From Larus michahellis (lineage: Eukaryota > Chordata > Aves > Charadriiformes > Laridae): a DNA stretch of 64,000 nt. A program made the position numbers and the translations under genes. The notes beneath the pieces were generated by a model. It had not been told where the DNA came from. It saw only the letters and a program-made list of their open reading frames with translations, and ran no database searches. The stretch covers positions 2,445,001 through 2,509,000 of the forward strand of contig NC_133911.1 in assembly GCF_964199755.1 (NCBI RefSeq), given 5' to 3'. Positions 11,691-22,609 of the stretch are shown one piece after another. How positions within the stretch are numbered: position 1 is the stretch's first letter; every line of letters begins with the position of its first letter.

Positions 11691-14600
11691 TCAGATGGTG
11701 CGGGGGTTGTACTCGGGCAGCTTGCGCAGCTTCTCTTTCTCGGCGTCGGTCTCGTCGCGGGCGATGACCAGCGAGTGGGCGTAGCCCATGGCCACCTGCG
11801 CGGGGGCAGAGTGGGGAAACTGAGGCACGGGGTCACGCGCCTCCTGCCCCTGCTGCTGCTTCGCCACCCCCCCCCCACCCCCCCCTCCCCTCCACTTTTA
11901 TCCAGGACCATGTTTGAGTTCCCCACAGGTGCCATGAGTTGTGTACAGCCTCGGCGGCCACAATTTATTTCAGGCGGGGGGGGGGTGTGTGTGTGTGTGT
12001 GTGTGTGTCCACGCGCCCTCCCTCCAGCATCCCATGGGTGTGATGAGTTGTGCACACCCTCGGCCACCAGATTTATTTAAGGGGGGGGGAGGGGGTCCAC
12101 GCGCCCTCCCTCCAGCACCACGCGGGTGTGATGAGCTGTGTTACGGCCTCAGCTACCGGTATTTATGTGGAGGGGGATCCCACGTGCCCTCCCTCCAGCA
12201 TCCCACGGGTGTGATGAGTTGTGTACAGCCTCAGCTGCCGGCCTTCATTTAAGGCAGGGGTCGACACACCCTCACTTCAGCAGCCTGTGGGTGTGACGAG
12301 TTGTGTACAGCCTCAGCTGCCGTTATTTATTTCCGGTGGGGGTCCACACACCCTCCCTTCGGCACCCCATGGGTGCGATGAGTTGTGTACAGCCTCAGCT
12401 GCCATTATTTATTCACAGCGGGGGTCCACACACCCTCCCTTTGGCACCCCATGGGTGTGATGAGTTGCCTATGGCCTCAGCCACTGTTTTTATTTAAGGG
12501 GGGACTCCATGCACACCCCCCCCCCCCAACTCCAGCATCCTCCGGCGGTGTCCCCCACTCACCTGCTCTGTGTAGATCCCATCCAGGGTCTTCACCTCTT
12601 GAGCAGCCGTCGAGGATTTGGGCTTGTGGTCCCCGTAGCCCTGCCAAGTGCATCCCACGGAGGGGAGAAAAATCAATGGAGGGGAGGTGGGAAGCAGCCG
12701 GTCCCTCCCGCTAGCGACTGTGGCGGGGGGAAGAAATTGGGGTGTCGAGGGGGTGGGGGTCTCCGGTAATTCCTTCTTACCAGCTCCCCGAAGGTGGGCG
12801 AGGGACCCCAGCTGATGGTGCTCTCATCCGCCGCCACGATGATGCTGCTCTTCCTGCAGCGGGGCGCAAGGCAGGGTGACCCCGTGCCAACCCCCCCCTC
12901 TCCCCCCGCCAAAAACCGCCCCGTAGGCAGCTGTACCCCAAAAAGCTGGGAAATTGGGGGTTTTTTTTGGGGGGGGGGGGGAGGGAGGGGAGGGGGGCCG
13001 GGACTTACCCACAGGCCAGGCTGCGGATTTTCCAGCCGCAGAGGTCCTGCACGGCTTTGGGATACATGGTGGACTCCCGCGAGGTGTTGGTGGCGCCCCA
13101 AAAAAACAAGCCGCCTGCGAACCCCGACACCACCCATGAAGCTACGGCATCCCCGGAGAATCCCCGAAACACCCCCCAAAAAGGAGGGAATTTCCTTTAA
13201 AATACCCGCCCCCGTCCGTCCCCCCCCCCCAAAAAATCCCCACCTGTCTCGCTGACGGCGAAGGAGCAGGTGTAGCCGGCGTAGATCTGCGCCGCCCCGC
13301 GCCCCGGGAAGTCGAAGAGCTTCACCAGCCGCGGCACCATCTCGTCCTTCTGCTCGGCGTGGCCCAGCCGCCCGTAACCCCCGAACCCCCAGGAGAAAAC
13401 GCGCTTCTGCGAGTCCAGCACCAGCTGGGGACGGAGAAATACGTGCGTGCCCGTGCGTGTGCGCGCCTCCGTGTCCCCCCGCACCCCGTCCCTCAGCGGC
13501 TGAGAACCCACCGGCTCGGCGCAGGGAAAAACCGCGGCGGCCGCAGCGGGAAGGGCTTCGGTTGCGGCGAGTATCGCGCGTATTAAATATTTTCGATATG
13601 AAGTTGTTTTTCCCCCGAAACGCACGCTGCGAGGATTCGGTTAGCCTTAAGTGCGCCCCGCGGGTATTTATCCTTCAACGCGTGCTGCAAGAATTTACCC
13701 TGAGACGCACCCTGCAGACATTTACCCTTAAACCTTTACCCTGAAATGCGCGCTGCAAGAATTTATCCTTTCATGCAGGCTGCAAACCTCTGTCCTAAAA
13801 TGCACCCCGCAAATCTCTGTCCTGCAATGCGCCCTGCAAGAATTTACCCTTAAATCCATCCTGCCAGTATTTATCCTTTCGTCCGCGCCGCAAGAATTTA
13901 TCCTTAAACGCACCCCGCAAATCTCTACCCTTAAATGCACCCTGCAAGAATTTACCCTTAAACCCACCCTGCAAATATTTATCCTTTAATGCGCGCTGCA
14001 AGAATGTACCCTTAAACGCACCCTGCAAAGGTTTATCCTTAAATCCGTCCTGCGACAATTTACCCTTAAACGCAGGCTGCAAATCTTGATCCGTAACTGC
14101 GCCCTGCAGGCATTTATTCCTAAACGCACCCGGCAAATATCTATTCCTTAAGGCGCCTTGCAAATCTCTGCCCTTGAACGCGCCCTGCAAGAATTTATCC
14201 TTAAACCCAAGCTGCAAGAATTTATCCCTAAATGCACCCTGCAAGAATTTATCCTTAAACACACGCTGCAAGAATTTATCCTTAAATCCATGCTGCAAGA
14301 ATTTATCCTTAAACACGCCATGCAAGAATTTATCCTTAAATGCGCCCTGCAAATATTTATCCTTAAATCCATGCTGCAAGAATTTATCCTTAAACACACG
14401 CTGCAAGAATTTACCCTAAAATGCACCCTGCAAATATTTATCCTTAAACACGCCCTGCAAGAATTTATCCTTAAATCCAAGCTGCAGGAATTTACCCTTA
14501 AACACACCCTGCAAATATGTATCCTTAAACGCGCCCTGCAAAAATTTATCCTTAAATCCAAGCTGCAGGAATTTATCCCTAAACACACGCTGCAAGAATT

Positions 14601-17600
14601 TACCCTTAAATGCACCCTGCAAGAATTTATCCTTAAACGTGCTCTGCAAATATTTATCCTTAAATCCACCCTGCAAGAATGTATCCTTAAACACACGCTG
14701 CAAGAATTTATCCTTAAATCCATGCTGCAAGAATTTATCCTTAAACACGCCAGGCAAGAATTTATCCTTAAATGTGCCCTGCAAATATTTATCCTTAAAC
14801 ACGCCCTGCAAAAATTTATCCTTAAATCCACCCTGCAAGAATTTATCCTTAAACACACGCTGCAAGAATTTACCCTTAAATGCACGCTGCAAATATTTAT
14901 CCTTAAATGCACCCTGCAAGAATTTATCCTTAAATCCAAGCTGCAAGAATTTATCCTTAAACGCGCCCTGCAAGAATTTATCCTTAAACGTGCTCTGCAA
15001 ATATTTATCCTTAAATCCAAGCTGCAAGAATTTATCCTTAAATGCGCCCTGCAAGAATTTATCCTTAAACACACACTGCAAGAATTTACCCTTAAATGCA
15101 CCCTGCAAATATTTATCCTTAAATCCACGCTGCAAGAATTTATCCTTAAACGCGCCCTGCAAATATTTATCCTTAAACGCGCCCTGCAAATATTTATCCT
15201 TAAACGCGCCCTGCAAATATTTATCCTTAAATCCACCCTGCGAATCTCTGTCCTTAAATGCAGGCTGCAAACCTCCCGTCCTCCAGCGCGCCCCGCGAAT
15301 GCTCACCTTCCCGAGCCCAATGCGAACATCTCCAGCCGCGGACGCGCCCCCCCCGCCCCCAGCAAACCTTCGCGTTTACTTACGGAGGCTGCAAAACCTC
15401 GCCCCGAAACGCCCGCTGCCAACGTCAACCCCGCGGGTCCTCGCCCCTTAACGCGGGCGCCGGGAAAACCCCCTCGCCCCTACAGCGGGCGCCGCGAACG
15501 CGTCTCTCCACCCTCCGCCGCGCCCCGCGTCCTCGCACCCCCGGCCGCGGAACCTCCGCCGTTAAACGCGGCGCCGAGGATTGAGCCTTAAAACGCGCGC
15601 TCGCAAACCTTGGGCCTGCCCATCTCCACCCTTGGACGCGCTGCGAGGATTCAACCGGAGACGCAGCCGGCGGAACTTCGTCCCTCCGTACGCACGCGCG
15701 CGCTCTGCCTGCTGACCCTAAAACGCAGGCTACGGCTCGCTCCCCTTAAACGCGCCCTGCAAACCGTTATTCCATTTATTCTCTTACGCGCCCCCTGCGA
15801 ATCCGCGGCCTTAAACGCTCCCCGCCGGGTCTCGCCCAATTAACGCACGCGGCGGGTAATTGCGGGCGAAGGGACGCCGCCGAGTCGTGCCCGGCTGACG
15901 CGCGCGGCGGGGATTTGGGGTGAAACGCGCGCCGCCGAGCTCTGCCGAGGAACGCGGGCTGCGGGCGATCGCGGATGAAGGGATGCTGCAGGTCTCGCCC
16001 AATTAACGCAGGCCGCAGGTGATTAGTGACGCTGCAAATCAGCCCCAATTAACGCAGGCTGCAGCTATTTGTGGATAAATTGCGCGCTGCAAATCATCCC
16101 CAATCAGCGCAGGCTGCAGGTGATTATTGATGCTGCAAGTCTTCCCCAATTAACGCAGGCTGCAGGTAATTACGGATGAAGGGATGCTGCAAGTCTTTCC
16201 CAATTAACGCAGGCTGCAGGTAACTATGGATAAACGCACGCTGCCGATCTTTGTTAATTAGTGCATGCTGCAGGTAACTACGGCTAAACGCATGCTGCCA
16301 ATCTTTGTTAATTAGTGCATGCTGCAGGTAATTATGGACAAATGCAGGCTGCAAATCTTTCCCAATTAACGCAGGCTGCAGGTAATTACGGATGAAGGGA
16401 TGCTGCAAGTCTTCCCCAATTAACGCAGGCTGCAGGTAACTATGGATAAACGCACGCTGCCAATCTGTGTTAATTAGTGCATGCTGCAGGTAACTACGGC
16501 TAAACGCATGCTGCCAATCTTTGTTAATTAGTGCATGCTGCAGGTAATTATGGACAAATGCAGGCTGCAAATCTTTCCCAATTAACGCAGGCTGCAGGTA
16601 ATTACGGATGAAGGGATGCTGCAAGTCTTCCCCAATTAACGCAGGCTGCAGGTAACTACGGCTAAACGCACGCTGCCAATCTGTGTTAATTAGTGCATGC
16701 TGCAGGTAATTATGGACAAATGCAGGCTGCAAATCTTTCCCAATTAACGCAGGCTGCAGGTAATTACGGATGAAGGGATGCTGCAAGTCTTCCCCAATTA
16801 ACGCAGGCTGCAGGTAACTATGGATAAACGCGCGCTGCCAATCTTTGTTAATTAGTGCATGCTGCAGGTAATTATGGATAAACGCACGCTGCCAATCTTT
16901 CCCAATTAACGCCCGCTGCAGCTGTTTAAGAGTTGATGCCCGCTGCGAACCTTCGTCAATTAATAATTGATGCCCGCCGCAGCTACTTAGGGACGAATGC
17001 CCGCCGCCCGCCTTTCCCAATTAGCGGGCGGCGGGTTAACGAGGGCGGAGGCGGTGGGAGGGGGGGTGCCCGCGCGCGTACCGTGTGGTTGGCCCCGCAG
17101 GCCACGTCCCGCACCACCACGTTGGGGACGGGCAGGATCTGCCCGTCTTTGGTCTTCTCGATGAAGATGGCCACGCGCCGCGGCACCAGCTCGCAGTCGT
17201 ACTCGATGCGCTGCGCCCGGGCGATGAACTTCCCGTCCGAATTATGCCCTGCGGGACCCGGCACCGCGATTAAAAACGGATGTTTTTCGTCTCACGTCCC
17301 GCCCGTGTTCCCCCCTGGCAGCCTCGTCCTCCCCCGTTACTTCCTAAATATTTCCAAAAATCCCCCTTTCCACCCCGCCGGGGTTTTTTTGCGGGACGGG
17401 CCAAGGGATGCTGCGGGTTGCTCCAAGGGGGAAACTGAGGCAGGGAACTTTTCCCTCCCCACCCCCATCCCCGAAAAAGCTCCAAATTTTAGGAAATCGC
17501 CCCAAAACAGCACCGCACCCAGGGAACTCCCCTAACCCCGACCCCCTGAAAAAGCTCCGGATTTGAGGAAATCGCCCCAAAACGGCACCGTACCCAGGGA

Positions 17601-20600
17601 ACTCCCTCCACACACCCCCCCCGCCTCGTCCCGACCCCCCTGAAAAAGCTGCAAATTTTAGCAAATTGCCCCAAAACAACACCGCGTCCAGGGAACTCCC
17701 CCACTGAACCCCTGAAAAAGCTCCAAATTTGAGGAAATCGCCCCAAAACAGCACCGCACCCACGAATTCCCCCCCCCAGCCACCCTGACTCCCTGAAAAA
17801 GCTCCAAATTTGAGGAAACTGCCCCAAAACAGCACCGTACCCAGGGAACTCCCTGCCACGACCCCTGAAAAAGCTCCAAATTTCAGGAAATCTCCCCAAA
17901 ACGGCACTGTACCCAGGGAATTCCCCCCCTCTGCCACCCCGACCCCCTGAAAAAGCTCCAAATCTGAGGAAATTGCCCCAAAACAGCACCTTACCCAGGG
18001 AACTCCCTGCCACGACCCCTGAAAAAGCTCCAGATTTGAGGAAATCGCCCCAAAACAGCACCTTACCCAGGGAATTCCCCCCCCCCAGCCACCCTGACTC
18101 CCTGAAAAAGCTCCAAATTTGAGGAAATTGCCCCAAAACAGCACCGCACCCAGGGAACTCCCTGCCACGACCCCTGAAAAAGCTCCAGATTTGAGGAAAT
18201 CGCCCCAAAACAGCACCTTACCCAGGGAATTCTGCCCCCCCAGCCACCCCGACCCCCTGAAAAAGCTCCAAATTTGAGGAAATCGCCCCAAAACGGCACC
18301 GTACCCAGGGAATTACCCGCCCCCCGCCACCCCGACCCCCTGAAAAAGCTCCAAATCTGAGGAAATCGCCCCAAAACAGCACCTTACCCAGGGAATTCCC
18401 CCAGTGAACCCCTGAAAAAGCTCCAAATTTCAGGAAATCGCCGCAAAACGGCACCGTACCCAGGGAATTACCCGCCCCCCGCCACCCTGACCCCCTGAAA
18501 AAGCTCCAGATTTGAGGAAATCGCCCCAAAACAGCACTGCACCCAGGGAATTGCCTGCCACGACCCCCTGAAAAAGCTCCAGATTTGAGGAAATCGCCCC
18601 AAAACGGCACCATACCCAGGGAATTCCCCCCCTCTGCCACCCCGACCCCCCGAAAAAGCTCCAAATCTGAGGGAATCGCCCCGAAACGGCACCATACCCA
18701 GGGAATTCCCCCCTCTGCCACCCCGACCCCCCGAAAAAGCTCCAATTCTGAGGAAATCGCCCCGAAACGGCGCCGTACCCAGGGAATTCCCCCCTCTGCC
18801 ACCCCGACCCCCCGAAAAAGCTCCAATTCTGAGGAAATCGCCCCAAAACGGCGCCGTACCCAGCTGCCCGTACTCGGGGCACCCGAAGGAGTAGAGGTTT
18901 CCTTTGCAATCCATGATCATGCTGAATTCCGCCCCGCAGGCCAGTTTGGTGATGGGCTGCCCGTTGTACATGATCTGCGGGGGGGGGGAAAAAGCGGATC
19001 AAAAAACCAAACCCCAAACTTTCCAAAAAAGGAGAAAAAAAGGCCCCACCTTTACATTTCCCCCCGGGAACCCCCCCCCAAAATCCTCAAATCCCTGGTT
19101 TTATTTGGCGTTCTTGCCTGTTCTTTTCCCTAGCCGAGAGGGACGCTCCCGCGTCCCGAAGGGGTTTGGGGGCCGCTAGGGATTTTTTATTCCCCGCCCC
19201 GAGAAGAAAAGCCCCAGTTTTGCTGTTTTTTCACCCCCCCCAAAAATTAAAAAAAAAAGGCCAAAGGGGGCGGCGATACCTGCGCGGGGCTGGGCACGGC
19301 GTCCGTCTGGTTCCCCAGCCCCAGCTGCCCCATTTTATTCTCCCCGAAGGCGAAGACGGAGCCGCTCTCTGCAAGGCAAAACACGGGCTGATTTCGGGCG
19401 CTTTGCCCCAAAATGTGGTGGGTTTTTTGGGGGTTTTTTTTTTTTTTGCTTTTTTTTTTTTCTCTGCTCCCCCCTCCCGCCCCGCGGTACCTGTGAGCGC
19501 CAGGGTGTGGTTGCGGCCGCAGGCTGCCAGCACGATGGCTTCCCCCCCCAGCACCTCGATGAGCTTCGGGGCTTCCACCCGCTTCGTGTCCCCGTGGCCC
19601 AACTGCCCTTTTTCATTGCGACCTAACCCAAAACCGCCGTTTTTTGGGGGTTTTTTTGGGTTTTTTGGTTTTTTTTTTCCCCAAACCGGGAAGGCAGAGC
19701 TTTGCACCATCCCGTTCCGGGGGCGTTTTTATTTATTTATCGAGGAAATCGCCCCCAAAACAGCACCGTACCCACGGAACTCCCCCCCACCTCCCCTGCG
19801 GACCCCTGGAAAAAGCTCCAAATTTGTGGAAATTGCCCCAAAACAGCACCGTACCCACGGAACTCCCCCCACCCCCCCAGCCCCCCTCCTGGCCCCACTG
19901 AAAAAGCTCCAAATTTTAGCAAATCGCCCCAAAACAGCACCGTACCCACGGAACTCCCCCTCCCTCCCCCCCTGCGGACCCCTGGAAAAAGCTCCAAATT
20001 TGTGGAAATTGCCCCAAAACAGCACCGTACCCAGGGAACTCCCCCCACCCCCCCAGCCCTCCTCCTGGCCCCACTGAAAAAGCTCCAAATTTTAGCAAAT
20101 CGCCCCAAAGCAGCACCGCACCCAGGGAACTCCCCCCTCGGACCCCCTGAAAAAGCTCCGAATTTGTGGAAATCGCCCCAAAACAGCACCGTACCCACGG
20201 AACTCCCCCCCACCCCCCCCCGGCCCCCCTGAAAAAGCTCCAAATTTTAGCAAATCGCCCCAAAACAGCACCGCACCCAGGGAACTCCCCCCTCAGACCC
20301 CCTGAAAAAGCTCCGAATTTGTGGAAATCGCCCCAAAACAACACCGTACCCAAGGAACTCCCCCCCACCCCCCCGGCCCCCCTCCCGGCCCCACTGAAAA
20401 AGCTCCAAATTTTAGCAAATCGCCCCAAAACAGCACCGTACCCACGGAACTCCCCCCACCCCCCCGGGCCCCCTCCTGGCCCCACTGAAAAAGCTCCAAA
20501 TTTTAGCAAATCGTCCCAAAGCAGCACCGCACCCAGGGAACTCCCCCCTCAGACCCCCTGAAAAAGCTCCGAATTTGTGGAAATCGCCCCAAAACAACAC

Positions 20601-21002
20601 CATACCCAGGGAACTCCCCCCCACCCCCCCCCCGGCCCCCCTGAAAAAGCTCCAAATTTTAGCAAATCGCCCCAAAACAGCACCGCATCCAGGGAACTCC
20701 CCCCTCAGACCCCCTGAAAAAGCTCCGAATTGTAGCAAATCGCCCCCAAACCGTATTTATTTGGGGTGTATATTTATTTTTAGGGGGTGTCGTGTCCCCC
20801 CGTCCGTGTCCCCCCCCCCCGCCAAGGCTCACCCCAGCTCCAGAGCTTGCCCTCGGCGGTGATGAGCAGGCTGTGGGCGGCGCAGGGACCCGAGACCACG
20901 CTGCGCACCCGAATCCCTGAGAGGCACCCGTACCTGTGCGGCCCCCACAGGTTTTGGCCCAGGTTCCGGTAAGCGACTGGATTTGGCGAAAGAAAAATAA
21001 GG

Positions 21003-21041
<39 letters not shown>

Positions 21042-21810
21042 CCTTCCGAAATATTAATATATTAATTAATACAAATGCGTTAAATGTAGGCGCAGAAAAA
21101 TAAGCAAGGAAAAAAAAAAAAAAAATTAACGAAATGTAAATGCATCAAAAATGAGCAGCGGGTTTATTTGGGCTTTGCGTTCTGGCCCAGATTATTCTAC
21201 GCAACTGTTAAAAAAAAAAAAAAAACCCCTCCGAAAGTATCAATTAATAAAAGCGATAATTAATTTTAACGGCGTAAAAAATAAGGAGACAACTTAATGA
21301 AACAGAAACCTATCAAAAATAAGCCGCGGGTTGATTCCGCTTTTATTCTGCAGGAGATCTGGGGGCACCCCAAGTCCTGGCCCAGATTATTCTATGCAGC
21401 TGTAAAAAAAACAAAACAAAACAAAACCCTCCGAAAATATTAATTCATAAAAATAAGAATTCAATACCCGTGCATAAAAATAAGCAGCAAAAAAATAATG
21501 AAATGTGAACGCGCTAAAAAAAAGCAGCACCTTTATCGTGCTCTGCCAGCGCGCCCTGGACCCCCGATTATGACACGCAACTGGTTTGAGAAACCCCCCA
21601 AATATTAATTAAATATTAATTAAATATCAATTCAATATAAATGCAGAAGAATAAGCCGAAACCAACGAATCAAAATATAAATGCCTAAAAAAGGCGTGTC
21701 TCGGGCCCGCCCGCACCTTGCTGCTTAGGCACTTCTTTGCGGCCGATGAGGTCCCAGTTGGTGGCCCCGAAGATGAGGAGCTGCCCCCGGCACCTGGAGC
21801 CCTCCAGCTT
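11691..21810 (-). CDS. RCC2: RCC2 (regulator of chromosome condensation 2, TD-60), 5' partial
   Basis: RCC1-family seven-bladed propeller protein. The family member is a centromere/midzone protein needed for mitotic progression and small-GTPase signalling (Rac1, RalA). Eleven exons, in transcription order: 21810-21717, 20976-20833, 19622-19491, 19368-19280, 18974-18860, 17248-17082, 13424-13244, 13114-13009, 12853-12781, 12640-12563, 11795-11691. They join in frame to 427 residues and a stop, starting KLEGSRCRGQLLIFGATNWD and ending LPEYNPRTI. RCC1-type repeat motifs are plain: SWGRNEKGQLGHGD, AFGENKMGQLGLGN, SFGCPEYGQLGH and SWGFGGYGRLGHAEQ. Human RCC2 is 522 residues, so about 95 N-terminal residues (the basic, Ser/Gly-rich tail with the nuclear-localisation region) are missing. 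No such exon is readable between 21,811 and 24,400, so it probably lies in the N gap at 23,876. Adjacent exons match phase at every junction. Most introns are filled with tandem repeats. Confidence 0.96.
11925..12540. repeat. ~82-105-bp minisatellite in RCC2 last intron
   Basis: Seven tandem copies of a unit containing GATGAGTTGTGTACAGCCTC, a TTATTTA segment, a G-run and a CCCTCCCTCCAGCA segment. The copies start near 11935, 12040, 12130, 12213, 12296, 12378 and 12460. The five most downstream copies are ~82-83 bp and very similar; the first two are longer and carry a (GT)n insertion around 11986-12008. The array lies between RCC2 exons 12640-12563 and 11795-11691. Confidence 0.85.
13640..15260. 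repeat. 27-bp minisatellite in RCC2 intron (~60 copies)
   Basis: Unit of 27 bp: CTGCAAGAATTTATCCTTAA followed by 7 variable bases such as ACACGCC. It runs nearly without interruption from about 13,640 and is most regular at 14,180-15,230. Because 27 is a multiple of three and the unit lacks stops in several frames, it gives repeated nonapeptide frames of 200-480 residues on both strands. These are not genes. The array occupies the intron between RCC2 exons 17248-17082 and 13424-13244, and decays into degenerate copies from 15,260 to 15,840. Confidence 0.95.
15840..16990. repeat. 54-bp minisatellite, probably a doubled form of the 27-bp unit
   Basis: Unit of about 54 bp: AATTAACGCAGGCTGCAGGT, then AATTACGGATGAAGGGATGC, then TGCAAGTCTTCCCC. 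Subtypes differ in the middle (GGATGAAGGGATG, GGATAAACGCACG, GGACAAATGCAGG). The GGACAAATG subtype recurs at about 16,321, 16,537 and 16,699, intervals of 216 and 162 bp (4 and 3 units). Exactly twice 27 bp and sharing the CTGCA core, it looks related to the adjoining array. It approaches to within about 100 bp of the RCC2 exon ending at 17,082. Confidence 0.9.
17470..18859. repeat. ~72-95-bp minisatellite starting at an RCC2 splice donor
   Basis: About 18 copies of a unit reading, on plus, AAAAAGCTCCAAATTTGAGG, then AAATCGCCCCAAAACAGCAC, then CGTACCCAGGGAACTCCC and a variable C-rich linker. The last copy runs straight into the splice donor of RCC2 exon 18974-18860: the donor region on plus is CGCCGTACCCAGCTG, and every repeat unit carries the matching GTACCCAG. 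On the RCC2 strand each unit therefore contains CTGG followed by GTACGG, a copy of the exon's own 5' splice site. Confidence 0.9.
19745..20750. repeat. Second array of the same minisatellite family in another RCC2 intron
   Basis: About 12 copies, ~72-95 bp each, of the same AAAAAGCTCCAAATTT / CGCCCCAAAACAGCACCGTA unit found at 17,470-18,859. This one lies between RCC2 exons 20976-20833 and 19622-19491. Copies here mostly read GTACCCACGG where the other array has GTACCCAGGG. It is separated from the first array by three coding exons (19622-18860). It is not anchored on a splice site. Confidence 0.9.
20985..21650. repeat. ~180-230-bp AT-rich tandem repeat in RCC2 intron, including exon-like segments
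   Basis: Three or so degenerate copies of a unit containing an A-run, a CTCCGAAA...ATTAATT segment, a GCGTAAAAAATAAG segment and a CTGGCCCAGATTATTCTACG segment. On the RCC2 strand each copy gives a T-rich tract, CAG, then a sequence resembling the start of RCC2 exon 20976-20833. The CAG sites are at about 21,205-21,207, 21,400-21,402 and 21,581-21,583, versus the true one at 20,977-20,979. The array is far more AT-rich than its surroundings. Confidence 0.7.
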
Positions 21811-21811
21811 C

Positions 21812-22505
21812 TGCGGGGACACGGGGACATTGGGGACGTGGGGGACATCGGGGACGCGGGGGACGTGGGGGACATTGGGAACATGGGGGATGCGGGGGGA
21901 CATAGGGGCATTGGGGACATCAGGGGCATTGGGGACATGTGGGGGCATTGGGGACCTGGGGGACATCGGGGAGGTGGGGGGACATGGGGGACATCGGGGA
22001 CGTGGGGGGACACGGGGGACATCGGGGGCATCGGGGATGCAGGGGGATGTGGGGGACATTGGGGGCATCGGGGACATTGGAGACATGGGGGATACCAGGG
22101 ACATGGAGGACATCGGGGATGTGGGGGGACGTGGGGGACATGGGGGACACAGGGGCATCGGGGACGCAGGGGGACGTGGGGGACATCGGGGATGCGGGGG
22201 GACGTGGGGGACATCGGGAACATCGGGGGCATCGAGGCACTGGGGGCATTGGGGGTGTAAGGGACATTAGGAGCATTGGGGATGGGGGGGCATCGGGGAC
22301 GTGGGGGAACATCGGGGACATGGGGGACGCGGGGGGACATGGAGGGGCATCGGGGACATGGGGGACACGGGGGGACACTGGGGGATATGGGGACATGGGG
22401 GACATCAGGGACGTGGCAGACATTGGGGACATGGGGGGACATGGGAGACATCATGGAGGTGGGGGACATCGGGGGACACGGGGGATACTGGGGACCCCGG
22501 GGGGG
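21812..22505. repeat. GGGGACAT(C/T)GGGGACGTGG-type minisatellite in RCC2 intron 1
   Basis: A 9-to-18-bp unit of the form GGGGGACATCGGGGACGTGG repeated for about 690 bp. It directly abuts the acceptor of RCC2 exon 21810-21717, so on the sense strand the intron end is a long C-rich array. The G-rich strand is the RCC2 template. Apparent frames rich in Gly-Asp-Ile or Pro-His-Val come from the repeat. Confidence 0.9.
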
Positions 22506-22609
22506 ACATTCCCCCACCAGTCCCCCCCTTTTCCCGCTGGCGCCCCCCGGGGTGTCAGCGCCCCCCCCCCTCCCCCAAAGCCCTGGGGCAGGAATGGGGT
22601 GGGGAGGGG

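Noticed and set aside
14158-15591. 477-residue plus-strand frame and 362-residue minus-strand frame of nonapeptide repeats
   Set aside because: Product of a 27-bp minisatellite inside an RCC2 intron; all-frame openness on both strands argues against coding.
16124-17020. 298-residue minus-strand repeat frame
   Set aside because: Translation of the 54-bp intronic array; it overlaps no splice-defined exon.
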